Source: Vanilla planifolia | Lineage: Eukaryota; Streptophyta; Magnoliopsida; Asparagales; Orchidaceae | Assembly (NCBI GenBank): GCA_023846275.1 | Contig: CM043870.1 | Location: forward strand, 11,293,527 to 11,357,526 | Direction: 5' to 3' | DNA length: 64,000 nt | In this document: one piece after another, positions 23,030 to 36,100 of the stretch | Layout of the letters: each line of letters begins with the position of its first letter | How positions within the stretch are numbered: the first letter of the stretch is position 1 | Notes under the pieces: generated by a model | What the model was told of the DNA's origin: nothing | The model's input: the letters and a program-made list of their open reading frames with translations, nothing else | Databases searched by the model: none | Translations under genes and position numbers: made by a program

Positions 23030-24790
23030 GAGTGACAAATGATTAAAAGATTTATTTTAAGTTTAATTTTAGAAATTTAACTTTTATTTTAATTAGAGTG
23101 TTAAGTTTGATTGAAACTATTATTGTAAGGCACAAAAATTAAAGTTTATTTAAATTAGCCATCTTAGAAAAATATTTAAATTTTGAAAATTTTAATATAT
23201 CTTGCCTTGACTAGAATCATTTTATCTTTAATCCTATCTTTGAAATTTTCATTTTAATAACTCATTACAAAAAGTATGTTATAATATTTATAAATTAATT
23301 TGTGAAAAAATAATAAAAACCTAATTCTACTTTACCTAGATTATTATAAACTTATATCCTAAATTTTAGGATATGATAATACTTTTGAACCCATTTACTA
23401 TAGTAATCATGTCTAGACATCACATCAAAACTAGATAAAGAAGAATCAGATCAAAGAATCAATCCTACATCCATTAATTCATATTATTGGTGGTGGAAGT
23501 AATCAAATGTTAAATGAACTAGGGGATAGGCAACCTTAATTGTCAAGGCTAACTTTTAAGTGTAGGAAAATTCTTATAAGCTAATATTCTAAGCTCCAAC
23601 ATCTAATGTGAGATTAAATCTTAGTATTATTTTTACATGGTTAACTTTTGATTTGGAGTGATGTGTGCTTCATCATGTAATTTTACAATTGAATGATTAT
23701 CATCTCATCTGTATTTTAAATATGCTAATTTTATCAGTCATCCAATCTTGCAAATTTGTGATCACACAATCCATATTTAATCTTTGCTTAAGATTAAGAT
23801 CTAACTATTTGATCACAATTGAGATCTAATAGTTCAAATCAAATCCTCTTTCCTAAATATTGCAAATTTAAATCTATTTGTTTGATCACATAGTCTTTGC
23901 AATCGAATAATCAATAATCCTTTTGATCATTTAACTCTACGTAATGAATATTTTAGCCATTATTTGCATTTTGTTAGAACTTTAGTTAAGTAATAAAATG
24001 TTTTTATAAAAAAACTTGTGCTGATCTCTTTTTATAAACTAGGCAATAGCAACTATTTTTGTTTATTTGGTAACAACTTCTAAGAATTGAAAAATGTTTA
24101 TAAATAAGAGATTTTTTAACATAATTGATTGATTTAATTTTGATAAAATCTAAAAAAATTCAAGTCACAACATTTAAGCCATTAATAGCCATGCTTATTA
24201 TTGCTTTCATACATTACGTCTTTCATCATCAAGCTCCAAATTATAATTTCTTCTTCAAATTATCTAAGCTCTCATTTTCTCTCTTTTTAATTAATTCATT
24301 TAAAACACTTATGCCTTGATGTTAATTTTGCCATGCATAGGAAATTAGTTTGTATTAATTACTAATTTGTATAACCTATTTCTTTTTTATCAATTTTATT
24401 TTGTTGTGTGGCCATTATAGCCTATCTTTTTGTATTTCATTGTTATTAGGATTAAGCCTACTCATCTTTTGGTAAAAGGCTTCTATTGATTATTTTTCTT
24501 CATTGCCTGAATTTGGATAGGGAGGTCATAGGCTTATTTTATATTGAACTATCATAGAATTGTTAGTTTACCTTTTTAGTTTTTATTGATTTTTTTATTT
24601 CATAATTTTTTTAATTTTTTATTAAAAGAAAATTAACATGTTTTAAAATGACATTAACATTTGCATAAAATCACTTTTAGAGACATGCTCGAGCTTATTA
24701 AAAATGACATTAAAACTTTTATTTTAAGTCTTTTTTTATGAATCAAAATTTTTATTTCTTGAAATTCACCCCTCCCTTAATGAAGAACAC
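23030..24790 (+). repeat. R1 dispersed repeat, copy B (plus, longest)
   Basis: The most complete copy (about 1.76 kb). It runs from the TTTATTTTAAGTTTAATTTTAG block through ATCCTAAATTTTAGGATAT, the GGTAAC core and GTGGCCATTATAGCC to a 3' part ending near AAATTCACCCCTCCC. Copies C and D end at equivalent points, which suggests a true element end. No protein domain is visible; the longest frame is 64 codons. A gypsy LTR end follows within about 110 bp. Confidence 0.7.
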
Positions 24791-25044
24791 TTCAATTCTA
24801 AGTAAATAATGCCATCACCCTTGCTTAGTTAATCTAATGCATTTATTTTTGCATTTTGTATTATAATTCATAAGATTTTAGTTTGTGTAAATGTATTGCT
24901 AATGAATCCCTAGGTTTGGTTTGATAGGGTGGTGTTAGAGCAAATGTTTATGATTCAAGAAAGGATTGAGATGGTAAAAGTTAGGATATTAGCATAGAAT
25001 ATGCATTTGTCCTATTGCACATTGGTATGTATAGAGATATATAT

Positions 25045-25046
<2 letters not shown>
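24790..25046 (+). mobile_element. 5' LTR end of the Tekay-like element (truncated)
   Basis: ATCCCTAGGTTTGGTTTGA at about 24905 matches the LTR-end segment at 28645 (ATCCTTGGGTTTGGTTAG) downstream of the same element's polyprotein. TTAGAGC at 24933 looks like what is left of the primer binding site. Most of the 5' LTR is missing, replaced by R1 copy B. Confidence 0.5.

Positions 25047-25120
<74 letters not shown>
25047..25120. repeat. (AT)37 microsatellite
   Basis: An uninterrupted 74-bp alternating AT run, read directly. It lies between the LTR end and the gag remnant of the Tekay-like element. It is self-complementary and prone to length change and assembly error. Confidence 0.97.
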
Positions 25121-25126
<6 letters not shown>

Positions 25127-25379
25127 GAGTTAATGTAATGATATTATTGAATAAAGGTCTTAGTATAAATGCATATGCTATATTATGAAATTCAAGAAGT
25201 TAAGTATGTGTAAGATCATAAAAGAGTAAAGGAAAGAGTGGACTCCCAAAATAAGGGAGAAAAAGGAAAGAAGGCCTAATCTATAGGCTGATAACATGAA
25301 TGAATTAACCTAGATGTTTAGCCTCTTTAATTTAGTCTATTGGATATACTAATGGGCATTTTGTAGGTCCATAGTTTGA

Positions 25380-28120
25380 AAAAATGAACGAGAAATTCCA
25401 AAAATGCATCTGTTGCATTTCAAGATGGTGATGTACCTAATTGTAATGAAAAAATGGTTGAAATAGATGAGAAGAATCTTTGATAATGTGACTTATCCCA
25501 AGAATAAAAAGGTACCTGAAGAAGTTTTTGTGCTAGATAATGTTGTTTATTTTTGGTAAAAATCAATACTTAGAATTTATTTTGGAGGCTAGGATACATG
25601 TGACATTACCTAGAAGAAATTTACTAAAGTCTTTCAAAAGTGGTAAATTCTTGTATCATTAAGTGAGAAAATAAGGGATGACTTGTTCTAATTATCTTAG
25701 AGGGAATGATAGTGATAGAGTATGATTAGAGGATTATAGTATTGTCACATCTAATATGTTAAGTATAGAAGCATAAAGGTGCTATGTTTTTCACAAAAGG
25801 CTAATGGATTCTATTAGATCAACATTGATAGCTCTAAGGACTACATATTATGCAAAGTTGGTGGAAAATGTATATATCATATAACATGATTAGTTGGCCA
25901 GTGGTGGATCACATAGAAAGGTAGAGGTGTACCTTCACTTAGAAGAGGATCTCTCGATGACCATGACAATGGTGACTATGGTGTGGTAGCATTTAGTGGA
26001 TCCAATAATGATACAAGTAGAATGATTGTAAGCCTAGCCAAAGTCTAAAGGTTCACCTTAATGTGATAATTATGGCTAATGGCATTAGGGTAAGTTTTAA
26101 GGTAGTTAAGGAAGACCTTTGAATATAATTTAGTTATGGAGTGCTAAGGAATATGGTTATGTTACGCCGTCAAGTTTGATTTTAGGCAGGAGTATCAATA
26201 GGATCATAAGGTTTTGGTAGAAGTGCTGTAAGTTGAAGTAGAGGTGTTGCATTTATGGTAGGATTAGGTGATTCAATATTAGGAGGCCTAAGAATTGGGT
26301 AGCTAACTAAACAAGGTGGACACTCTAGAGTTTATGCTATTACTTAGTGAGTAGCTCCAATGTCAAGGGATGTGATTATTAGTGTTTTACATTTATTCAA
26401 CTTACCTATAGAGTCATTCTATTTTATTATGGAGTTTCAAATTATTTTATTTCAATACAAATAATCATAATGTTAACTATGATATTGAATGAATTAAAAT
26501 ATCCATTTTAGTTACTTTACCTAATAAATATAAGATTAGACTAAATAAATATATTTAGGAAAGAGATAAAGATAAAGGGAAAGAAATTTTCTATGTTGTT
26601 TATTATCATACATAATTGAGTTTGTTATTATTTTATGTATGGTTTGGTTATTTAAGAATTAAGTATTTATGGCCTTTTATGAAAGAGAAGCAAAAAAATG
26701 TTTAATAAGACATGTTTGGCATATTTTGTAGTCTTTATTATCTTAATAATGTAAGTACATAAATTTTTAAATAAAGGGTGTGAGGGATATTTATATCCAT
26801 GTTAAATATAGAAAACATTTTTTTGAACCATAGGAGGTACCTATGATGTGTTAATATATGAATGCAAATTTACAAATATTAAAATAACATAGTCTATATG
26901 CAGAGCTCTTTAAGAGTCACTAGTCCTTAATAAGATTTCAACTATTGTGAACTAGCAAAGACTTGTCACTATGATTAAAGTTGGAAGCTTTTTAAGAATA
27001 GTAGGATACTATAAAAATTTGTTAAGAGACTTTCTTAGGTAACTTACCTTTTGATCGTTTGATATGAAAATGAATTTTAAATGAACTTTAATTATGAGAA
27101 TTGATTTCAAGTATTAAAGAATATGTTTGTTTCAACACTAGTGTTGACATGGTTAGATGGAAGAAAAGGATATTAGATTATACTGATGCTTCTTTATAAG
27201 AGTTAAGATATCTCTTTATGCATTTTGAATAGGTAATTGCTTGTGCAACACGAGAATGGGAACTTTGCAAGACAATGTTTGTGTTATTGATATAGAATTG
27301 GTGATAATAATGCTTTCTTTAAAAATTTTAAATTATCTGTATGATGTGAAATGTGAGATGTAGTTAAAATATATATTAATTAGAATTAAATTTTAGGTAC
27401 TAAAGATTTTTAGAGCTTATTAAAAATTATGATTTGAAAATTATGTATCATCTAAGAAAAGTAAATATTGTGGTTGATGCTTAAAGTAGAAAGGTTGGTA
27501 TCAATATGATTTTTGCTAAAAAAGAAGAGAGGTAATTAGTGTTTATTTGAATAAAATATAATTGGAATGAGATAAAATAAGAATGTTAACTAACCTTTTA
27601 AATTATTAGTGAGGCTAGAATGGCTAACATCAATGAAAGATGATTAAAAGGAAGGTTCATAGTTTACTTTTCATCTACAAAATAGTGAGCAATTATATAG
27701 AATCATAAAAAATTGGAAGATTTGTTAACATTCTACATACTAGAAGTTTGAGAAAATTTAGTAAGTCATTTGTATTTGAATGAATATGTATATAATAATA
27801 TTTATGAACTTAGTGTTGGCATAATGTCTTATGAGGCTTTGTTTGAAAGGAAATGCCAACCCCTTGTGATGTGATATGATGATAGTTGCGTATGAGTTGG
27901 TTGATGAAGCCAAAGAAACAAAAGTTTATCATTAAAAGAATTTGAATAACATGGGATATATAGAGAATGTATTTGATGCAAAACATAAAGATGTTGAATT
28001 TCAAGATGAGGATTATATATTTGTGACATTGAGTCCAATAAAGGTGTTATCACTTTGGCAAAGTGGGTAAATTGAAACCTAGGTATATTGGGAAAGCCTG
28101 CATCATTATGATATGATAGA
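25380..28120 (+). pseudogene. Ty3/gypsy Tekay-like gag-pol remnant (plus)
   Basis: Heavily decayed polyprotein, readable only by switching frames. Gag-like fragments lie at 25440-25720. A protease-side segment lies at 26300-26480 (HSRVYAIT-like, then SRDVIISVL). The RT/RNase H boundary is near 26960-27020 (SFLRIVGYYKNLLRDF). RNase H lies at 27140-27520 (TDAS-like, LNYLYDVKCEM, then a YH..K.N.V.DA.SRK-like end near 27450-27500). The integrase C-terminal part is at 27820-28110 (MSYEALFERKCQPL, then DVEFQDEDYIFVTLSPIK). The order gag-PR-RT-RH-IN is that of Ty3/gypsy and the motifs fit Tekay/Del. The central RT part is largely unreadable or deleted. No function remains. Confidence 0.8.
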
Positions 28121-28685
28121 GAATTAAAACAATGAATGAAAATGAATAACATTATACAATTTCATTTTTATTATTGTTGATGCTTTGATAAAGCATCAAT
28201 ACCCATGCCATGTTATATAATTTACAATATATTGTGATAGCTCTTGTATTTTGTTATTATTTATTTATGTTATTACATAATTCACTTATTCAGCTAGTTT
28301 AAGGCTCATACCTTAATCACATCACAAGATATGTAGATGCCCCACACTAAGATGAGAACAAAAGTGTTCCTAGAGGTGCAAGCATATGTTAAGTCCTTTT
28401 GAGTTATGATTTGAGAGTTAAGATTAGGCATTATTTTATGCATGTAATTATAATTTCAACAACGTTGAGTATTTTTAGGTTGCAAAATGTTATATTTGTT
28501 TTATTTATCAATTTTATTTTATATAACTTAATTGATGTTGTTAATTATGTGGTAAGATATTTGAGACATTTGTTGTTGATGAGTGTGGGTGTAGTGTAAG
28601 AAGATGTGATTATGAGTAGATGATGGTGTCACCCCATTATTGATGAATCCTTGGGTTTGGTTAGTGAGTCATGACACTTTTGTGC
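28120..28685 (+). mobile_element. 3' LTR remnant of the Tekay-like element
   Basis: Lies directly after the integrase end and finishes with ATGAATCCTTGGGTTTGG and TCATGACAC, equivalent to the 5' LTR end at 24.9 kb. Only about 0.55 kb is present and no TGTTACACC-type LTR start is visible, so its start is deleted or diverged. Confidence 0.5.
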
Positions 28686-31324
28686 TTTGATGCTCTCAAC
28701 ACGATAGGTATCAATCAAATCCTTCTTCCTCCTTCTATTAGTTCATTAATTAGATAATCATAAGACATGACAAAGCTAGAAGGAACTATGATACTTTCTC
28801 TAACATTAGGAAATTCTTTTGATTTAGTGATGCATATGATAGACTTCTTAGTCATACCAACTTCCTCATCTTATAACATCTTTTTGGGTCATCCAATTAA
28901 CAAATTTGGGATACTCATCATATGTCCCACTTATTCATAATGTTTAACCTGTTAATGGATGTTTTTTGAGTTCAAGGACATCTCTTGCAATAGGGGTTAT
29001 GCTCCTTGAAAACTATGGAGAGTACCCTCAAGCCTTTATCCTCAATCAATGAGCATCTACAAAGTGAACAAATGAACTTTGTCTTTCTTTGTATTTCTTT
29101 TTCTCTTGACCCAACTAATGAAAAATTGTAGATATATTATTTGATATAAATGAACATGAAACCCTTATGTCTTTTGACTAATCATGTTCATATTTTTGCT
29201 AGGAAACCATTGAACTTGCTTAAGATAGATCATTCTATGTGTCACAACACATTCTCAAGAATAATCCATGGTTCTTGAGGTGCGCTTTATCCATCCCTTC
29301 TACTATCCCAACTAACTCACCAACATTGTCCTCAAAGAAAAGAGAAATAAAAAGTGGTGCATATGCATAGCTTGCACTGATCTTAATTATGCAAACCCAA
29401 AAAATTCTCATCCACTACTATATCAATGATTTTAAGGATTTGGCTATGATACTCAATTGCTTTATTTTCTTGAATGTTTTTCTCTACTTATCATGACTGA
29501 AGAAAATGAGAAAAAAACTTCTATCATCACTAACATTGGTACATTTGCTCCACTATCATGCCTTTTAGATTAAGGAATGTCAATGCATCCTATTAAGAGA
29601 TGATCTATTTAGGTTTCCAAAGTTAGGAAGGTAGAAACTTGAAAGTATATGTAGAAGATCTCTTAATCAAAAGAAAGTCCATTAAGGCTCATCTAATTAT
29701 CTTAAAGAAATGTTAAAAACCAACTTGAAATATAACATGAAGCTAAATCACTTGAAGTGCACCTTTATTGCTCCTTATGAAAATTCCTTACCTTCATAAT
29801 TTCTAGTTAGGCTAGTCTTCACAAAGTCAAAGATTTTGGTGAACATGGCATCCCTTAAGATTCATCAAGACATCAATCAATTAACAGGATGAATTATAGA
29901 CTTTAGATTTATGTCTACGTTAGGAGGTAATACTCAACTTTTCTTCAAGCTATAGCTAGTCTAGAATTCAAAGGACAAATGGCTAAGAAAAATATTTTCA
30001 GGTCCTTACAAGTACAACTAAGTGATGTCGATACTATTTTAGACTCTTTGAAACTCAGTGATGCTGCTTATTATCAAATCAATCAAGTATGGACAAGTAA
30101 TAATTGATCAGATAGATTGCAAAGTTGAATTGAAATAACTACTCCAATACAAAATGTACGACTGAGTACATAGTATAAGACACATCGACTTAATATGACA
30201 CAATTCACTCAAAGCATTAGACTTGTATGATTGAAATATGAAAACTTCTTAAGAGTTGTCAAATAAGTACAAAGCTGTCATGTCATTGTTGTACATCAAA
30301 CAAATACATCAACAAATGTTTTCTAAAGAATGTACTACTACTCAAAGAATTAAATATTGATTGGATAAGTACGAGCAAGGTGTGAATCATAGTTCTAATA
30401 GAGAGATAGATTTATGCTTAACATAATGTAATATCAATTAGTCATATAATAAAACTTTATAAAAAAAATCTCACAAGCTAAAAAGAATTGTGCTAATAGG
30501 TTTCTTTATCTTATTCTCCAATTCAAACTAGTTCAATCCCTATGAAACTTTTATTTTATTTACTTTGTTGCATCTAGTTTAGTAGTCAACATTTTTTTAA
30601 TTTGAGAAGACAATAAAGTCTAGTGCCCAATCTATTATGTCTATCATACCTTGAACGTTGCAAAATTTATGCATTCATCTCTTGGGATGCTAACTCTACA
30701 TTGATCATGCAAGCCTATCAACTACAATAAAATTTTCAAACTCACATCATAAAGCTCATAACTAACCAATCTTTGATGTACATTTTCTAGTCAACAATAA
30801 TCCTAATCATATTGCAAAAGAAGGTGATCAAGATGAATGGATCTTAGATTAAATTATTTTCCATTCCTCGAAATCACAAGTTCAAGCTGACTTTTTATTG
30901 GATGGAAACTCTTTTAAAGTAGAGCCAACATTACTTAAGAACTCTTGGTAGCTATTTTTTTTATTACATTCAATGAAGGCTCTTATGGAGTCAAATTTTT
31001 TCTTCTTAGCCTAAGCAAGTCAAACACAAGGGAGTCATTAAAATTGTATTCCATGCCACTAAAATCAAGTTATGTATGAATTAATGATTATTGGTCTTAA
31101 GTTTACCATATGAGATGCATGTCAAAAACTTCAATTTATTTAGCAATTCTTATCTCGTTGTTAAGCAAGAAAATGACTTATTCGAGACTAAAGATTCATC
31201 AATGAATGCTATTGATCACTATCTCAATCACCATTCCATCAGTTTGACCAAGTAGATATAGTTTAAATTCCTTAAGAATGAAATAAAAAAAAATTAATCT
31301 ACTAAAAAAAACATCGAAATCCTT

Positions 31325-31564
31325 ATGGAAACTTCCTTCCTCTTGATTTCCACAAAGCAAGATGAAAGCAATAATTACTTTATGGCCCTTCACAATTTGA
31401 GGTATGTATTTCCCTTGTCCATTATCGATTGCTCAAATGAAAAGAAGTCCTTTCTTGTTGTTGTTGATTATTTCTTTAAGTGGATTAAAGCAAAGCCTCT
31501 TGTTAGCAAACTACTATCGAGGTTCAAAACTTTTTGTGGGCATGCAACTTTAGTACACTCATAG
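31325..31564 (+). pseudogene. integrase core fragment of the Tat/Athila-like element
   Basis: A 79-codon open frame within the pol remnant. Residues 34-61 (SIIDCSNEKKSFLVVVDYF and FKWIKAKPL) correspond to the region around the first catalytic Asp of retroviral-type integrase in Tat/Athila elements, where the family normally has D-x-x-x-KWIEA. The first 30 residues are out of family. The frame is open by chance survival, and flanking pol sequence is in other frames. Confidence 0.75.
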
Positions 31565-32509
31565 TTCTTTTATATATCTTAAGAACTCCAAAATTTATGT
31601 AAAATGTGTGGCTACCATCTTAAGAATTATTTAATTACTCATCTTAAAACTAATGGCCAAAGCTGAGGTAGCAAACAAATGTCTTCTCAAGATTGTAAAG
31701 CCTAATTTAGATGGCAAGATAAGTAAGTAGGCTTATATACTCTCACTATGTTGAGGCCATAAAGAACCACACCTTCCATAGTTGTGAGAATGTCACCTTT
31801 TTCTCTTGTTTATAGAACTAATGCTATGTTCTCACTTTAGATTGATCACGCTATTTATCAAATTTAGACATTTCTTAGTGTAGTCAACATACCTAAAACT
31901 CAATTATCCAATAAGGAAGTTGAAGGAGGAGAGAGTGTGGTATGCTTGAGAAATCTTACCCTAAAGGTCTTGAAATAAAACTCTTTTCTAAACCTTCTAA
32001 AAGATTCTTAAGAAACACATTATGTAGAGGAGGCATGGTAGGTGACTACTTATAAGTATTAATTTATTAAGGCATGATTTTGGTCAAATAAGCACCAATG
32101 CAAATTTCTAAAGAGGTGATTATGAATTATTTAGAGGTATAGTAATGTTGTGACTTTCTTGAATGAGCACCAATAAGGAGTTGGAAAAGTGGGTTGTGAT
32201 GGCTGTGATAGTTCCAAATCTAGAGGCAACTACGAGATTTTATGATAGTCAGATACATAGGGGACTTGTTTAACAAAAGAACTCACAATTCATTGATGAT
32301 GGATAATAGGATATGTAGATAAGGAAGGAGATGGTGAAGATGGGAATAATTATTGATTGCAACCCAAAGGAAAATTAAAGATCACAACCCAGGAGTGAGA
32401 GAAGGTCACACTTTTCTCTTATGCACATAAGAATAATAAGAAAGCCTTCTTTCTATAAATGGCAAAGCCAACAAAAAAAACTCTTCTCCCTCTATCATTC
32501 CATTAAACA

Positions 32510-32511
<2 letters not shown>

Positions 32512-32584
<73 letters not shown>
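32512..32584. repeat. (AT)36 microsatellite
   Basis: An uninterrupted 73-bp alternating AT run. It lies in the non-pol gap of the Tat/Athila-like element, so it is probably part of an insertion there. The Tyr-Ile repeat open frame on the minus strand is an artefact of this run. Confidence 0.97.
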
Positions 32585-32585
<1 letters not shown>

Positions 32586-33169
32586 CATAATTGTAAATGA
32601 TAAAAAAAACCATTGTCAAATAAAAAATATAAAAAAGAAAATGTGTAGAAATAAACAAAATCTCCATATGGGTCTAATCACTACAACTTAATGTCAACTC
32701 AAAATGCTAAAAAACTAATAAAAACTTATACTACCTAGGCCAATTATAGGCCCTTATTTGTAATATGGCTCATCATTCGTAATGGAACTAAACCATTTGT
32801 ATTTTAGGCCCCTTTAGATCAACTCAATGTTATATTTTTGATGTGGATTACTTTTGAATAGAAGCTCAAAAGCAAGAGTATTACTTGTAGTAGAAACATT
32901 TCTCATCTCATTTGAAGAAACTAAATGAACACAAAGAATGATAAAGTATTATAAAAAGCATATCTTTTAGTGCCCACTCAAAGTTGGAGTTCTAATTCCC
33001 TTAAAGTGTGTCATCCTTTAACACCAAGAAGGTCTTAGCATCCTTTCTTCAAACTTGAAAGGACCATACTTAATCAACTATATTGCTGAACCAAATGCAT
33101 ACCAACTCCAAAAAAGTTAAGGTAATGAATTTCCTTAATCATTGAGTGGAGACAACATGAAGAAATTAT

Positions 33170-36100
33170 ATCCATGATAAGTTTCTTATTTCTCTTTCTC
33201 TTATGCTAATTTTTTAAGGAATGAATTAACTTGGCTTATTCTATTAATAAATTCCATTCTCTATATCATATATTTGCATTCTTGCGATTTTTGTAGTTTA
33301 GATAGTGAAAACTCTTTATTCAATTATCATTTACAAAATATTTTGAGAATAAAAAGTGAACTTTAATATTGTGATGATGCTACTAAAATTTTACCCCAAA
33401 TAAGGTCATCACTTAAGTCATTTACAAAGTTTCAATTTAATTTTATTTGTTGATATACATGAAATTACAATTTACTTTAAACCTTCACTCATTGAGGACA
33501 AATATCGAGGTAGTTATTCTTATTGAGCCTCAATAGTTAATCCATGGCCAACTAAAATTGCTCACCTCCTAATCATTTCAAGCTCTCAAATTATTCTTTC
33601 TTCATCCTTGTAAGTCAATATCAAGGTGTTCATTCACATATTGAGAACTTCTCAAGATAAGAGTATCTCAAGGCAAATCATATGTTGGTAAAGTACTTAG
33701 CCTAAACTTATTGACCTTGTGGGCCAATATGAAATTCTCTCAATAAAACTTAAGTTAAATCTATTAAAATGGGCTATTAACTGAAACATGAATCCTTGTA
33801 AATAAATCATGTCATTTAAAAACTTAGTCTTACATGGTGCAAAGCCCAAAGCAACTTTGGTATCCCTTGATTGGATCAAAATAACTTAAGATGAGAAAAA
33901 TATAAGAGATTCATATGTTTGATCCCATTTAAGTATGATAAAAATGTCTTGTGACATGTTTTTTCAGAGGGATACAATTTTATATATTATTAAACCTTAA
34001 GAACATGTCTAACAATTATTCTTAATGTGAACAAGGTTGAATAATTCATCATCTTATGAGGTTGTAGAGCCATGTTTGAGACATAAGAATGCCAATATCT
34101 CTCATCATTTGAATTATTTTCCTAAACTTTGATTCATATGCTCTAAATCAAAACTTTGACTCAGTTAATTTTTTACTTGAGACTTTGAATGTGGTATAAA
34201 AATATTTAGATCTTTTAACTGAATACTTTGATTATCAAAATTCTAGGTCTTCCAATTAAGAACCAAACTTATAAAAAATTTAGATCTTTGAATTGAGAAT
34301 TAGCTCTAATACCCATTAATAAGTCCCAATGGGATGTTCCAATACAAGATGCAAGTTTAAAAAGTCTTGAGTTAAACCTTTTGTATGGTTCACTTATGCC
34401 AAAGTGGGGATGGGGGGATTTGAAGTTGGCAAGCACTATTTTTTAAATTCCCTTTTTAAAGTCAAACATTTAAATAGAAACCATGGCTTTTATGTGCTCA
34501 TTTATGCTTCCAACCACAAATAAAAGTAAATGTATAAAGTAAAAAACATAAAGGTTTTTAAATAGTTCAAACCTTACCTAATTGAGATTACATCCAACCA
34601 TAAGTTGACAAGCTTGATCCTATCAATTTCTTTGAGACTTAGAGAGATAGTCTGTCAATTATTTTTTAGGGTTAAAACTAAATGACTCTTTATTTTTAAC
34701 AAGGCTCAATTGTAATATTTTCCTAATTTTTTATACGATTGAAATCTAACATATCTTGATTTTTTCAAACCCTCAAGTCTAACATTTCATTGTGATTTTT
34801 TGTAGTTTAAAATCTATTTTAAGTATTTCAAGGCTAAACTCTAACCTCACTACTTTTTCTTGGGCACAATCATAACCCTCTTGCGTCTTTTCTAGATGGA
34901 CTCAAACAAGAAAATTCCCAAAATATGACTTGCAATACTAGAGATATAAAAATTGAAATGAGCACATGGAATTAAACAAGTTACTTGAGATTGAGCAAGA
35001 TCTTATATGAAGATAAGGTGCTTATGAAAGCAGTAATTGAATCAATCATTTTTAATAATTGCACCTTTTTGATCTTTAAATTGTGGAAGAAGCTTATGTA
35101 GTAGCTAGAGGATAGAATTTCAATTTCACCCCAATGAAATGGTAAATGCAGTAATAAGAGGAAGGGACTCTTCAAGATTTTGGAATGCATGATTTTTTGC
35201 ATGCATTTTAACAAAAAGGTTTTATTAGATCATTTGCTCATTAAGTTTTTTTTGCTTAAGTTTAGAAGGTAATATAGATGTAAGTTAGCTATTAGAGACT
35301 CTTCTAAACCTCAACTGAACATGTCTAAATGTCTTAACTTTTTTGTGTGAATATTTGGGACAAAATCAAATTAGTTATTAAAGCCTTTTCACACATTTTG
35401 ATAAGCTAGACATATAGTATATTAATTAAGGCATTGTATTTTAGTATTTAGTTTTGACAACTTTATATTACATAATGCCCATCTACTTCACATACCATCA
35501 CATTTGAACTACAAGAATCATTGTTTAAAACTTGTGCAATACACAAGTCTCAATTGATGCTCACAAGCTAGCTTCTATTTCAAGTGTAATCTGTTTAATA
35601 GAATGTGCTATACATGTTTCTTGGTTAAGGCTGCTACTTTTGGGTTGATACTCTTAGATGTATTCTTAGAGAAAGCTAGTCCTTTTTGTTCCCTATGGCA
35701 TGTAAAAAAAGAAACCTATCACAAATTTTCAAAATTTATAAATCCCAAACAACAACACAAACTCTTGATATTAGCAAATTCAACTCATTTACAATCTAGA
35801 GATTTCACAAAAGGTCGACTTCTATAGAAGGATAGTAAATAGGGAATGGTTGGCAAATGTCCTCTTCTTAAGCCCTTGAGTTAGTATTCCAATCCAACTT
35901 TAAATGCACCTTAATTACAATAGTTCTTATGTAGTTCAAATATTTACTTTTCTTGTAAAATATTCTTTTATTCTTTTCCAACTAAATATGCCAAATATAG
36001 CACTAATAGTCCATAAACATCCTAACTCCTTTTGTTTTGAACCTTTTTTTTAATTTTATATTTGGAATCATTCTTACAAGATCTTTATCAAAAGAACCTA

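Larger units (their letters stand above)
28690..33170 (+). pseudogene. Ty3/gypsy Tat/Athila-like pol remnant (plus)
   Basis: Second decayed gypsy polyprotein. The protease/RT linker is at 28780-28920 (TMILSLTLGNSFD, then SSYNIFLGHPIN). RT lies at 29400-29700 (reading DTQLLYFLECFS, then TEENEKKTSIIT). The connection domain follows at 29860-29900 (HQDINQLTG). RNase H fragments are at 30860-31150. Integrase is at 31400-31500 (SNEKKSFLVVVDYFFKWIKAK) and about 31770-31850 (NVTFFSCL / SPFSLVYRTNAMF). The end-of-pol segment is at 33030-33160 (NLKGPYLINYIAEPNAYQLQ). The motifs YNIFLGHP, FLVVVDYF.KWI.A and LKGPY are those of the Tat/Athila group. Gaps at about 30010-30560 and 31970-32980 carry no pol signal and may be insertions. 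It is inactive. Confidence 0.77.

Noticed and set aside
27829..28152. 107-codon minus-strand frame (with a second one at 27810-28004)
   Set aside because: Antisense to the integrase end of the plus-strand Tekay-like element, which explains the local openness.
32406..32588. Minus-strand Tyr-Ile repeat frame
   Set aside because: Artefact of the AT microsatellite.
35603..35827. Possible copia pre-integrase motif (LWH) in a 74-codon frame
   Set aside because: Only the LWH triplet fits; the following GH..., C..C pattern is absent.
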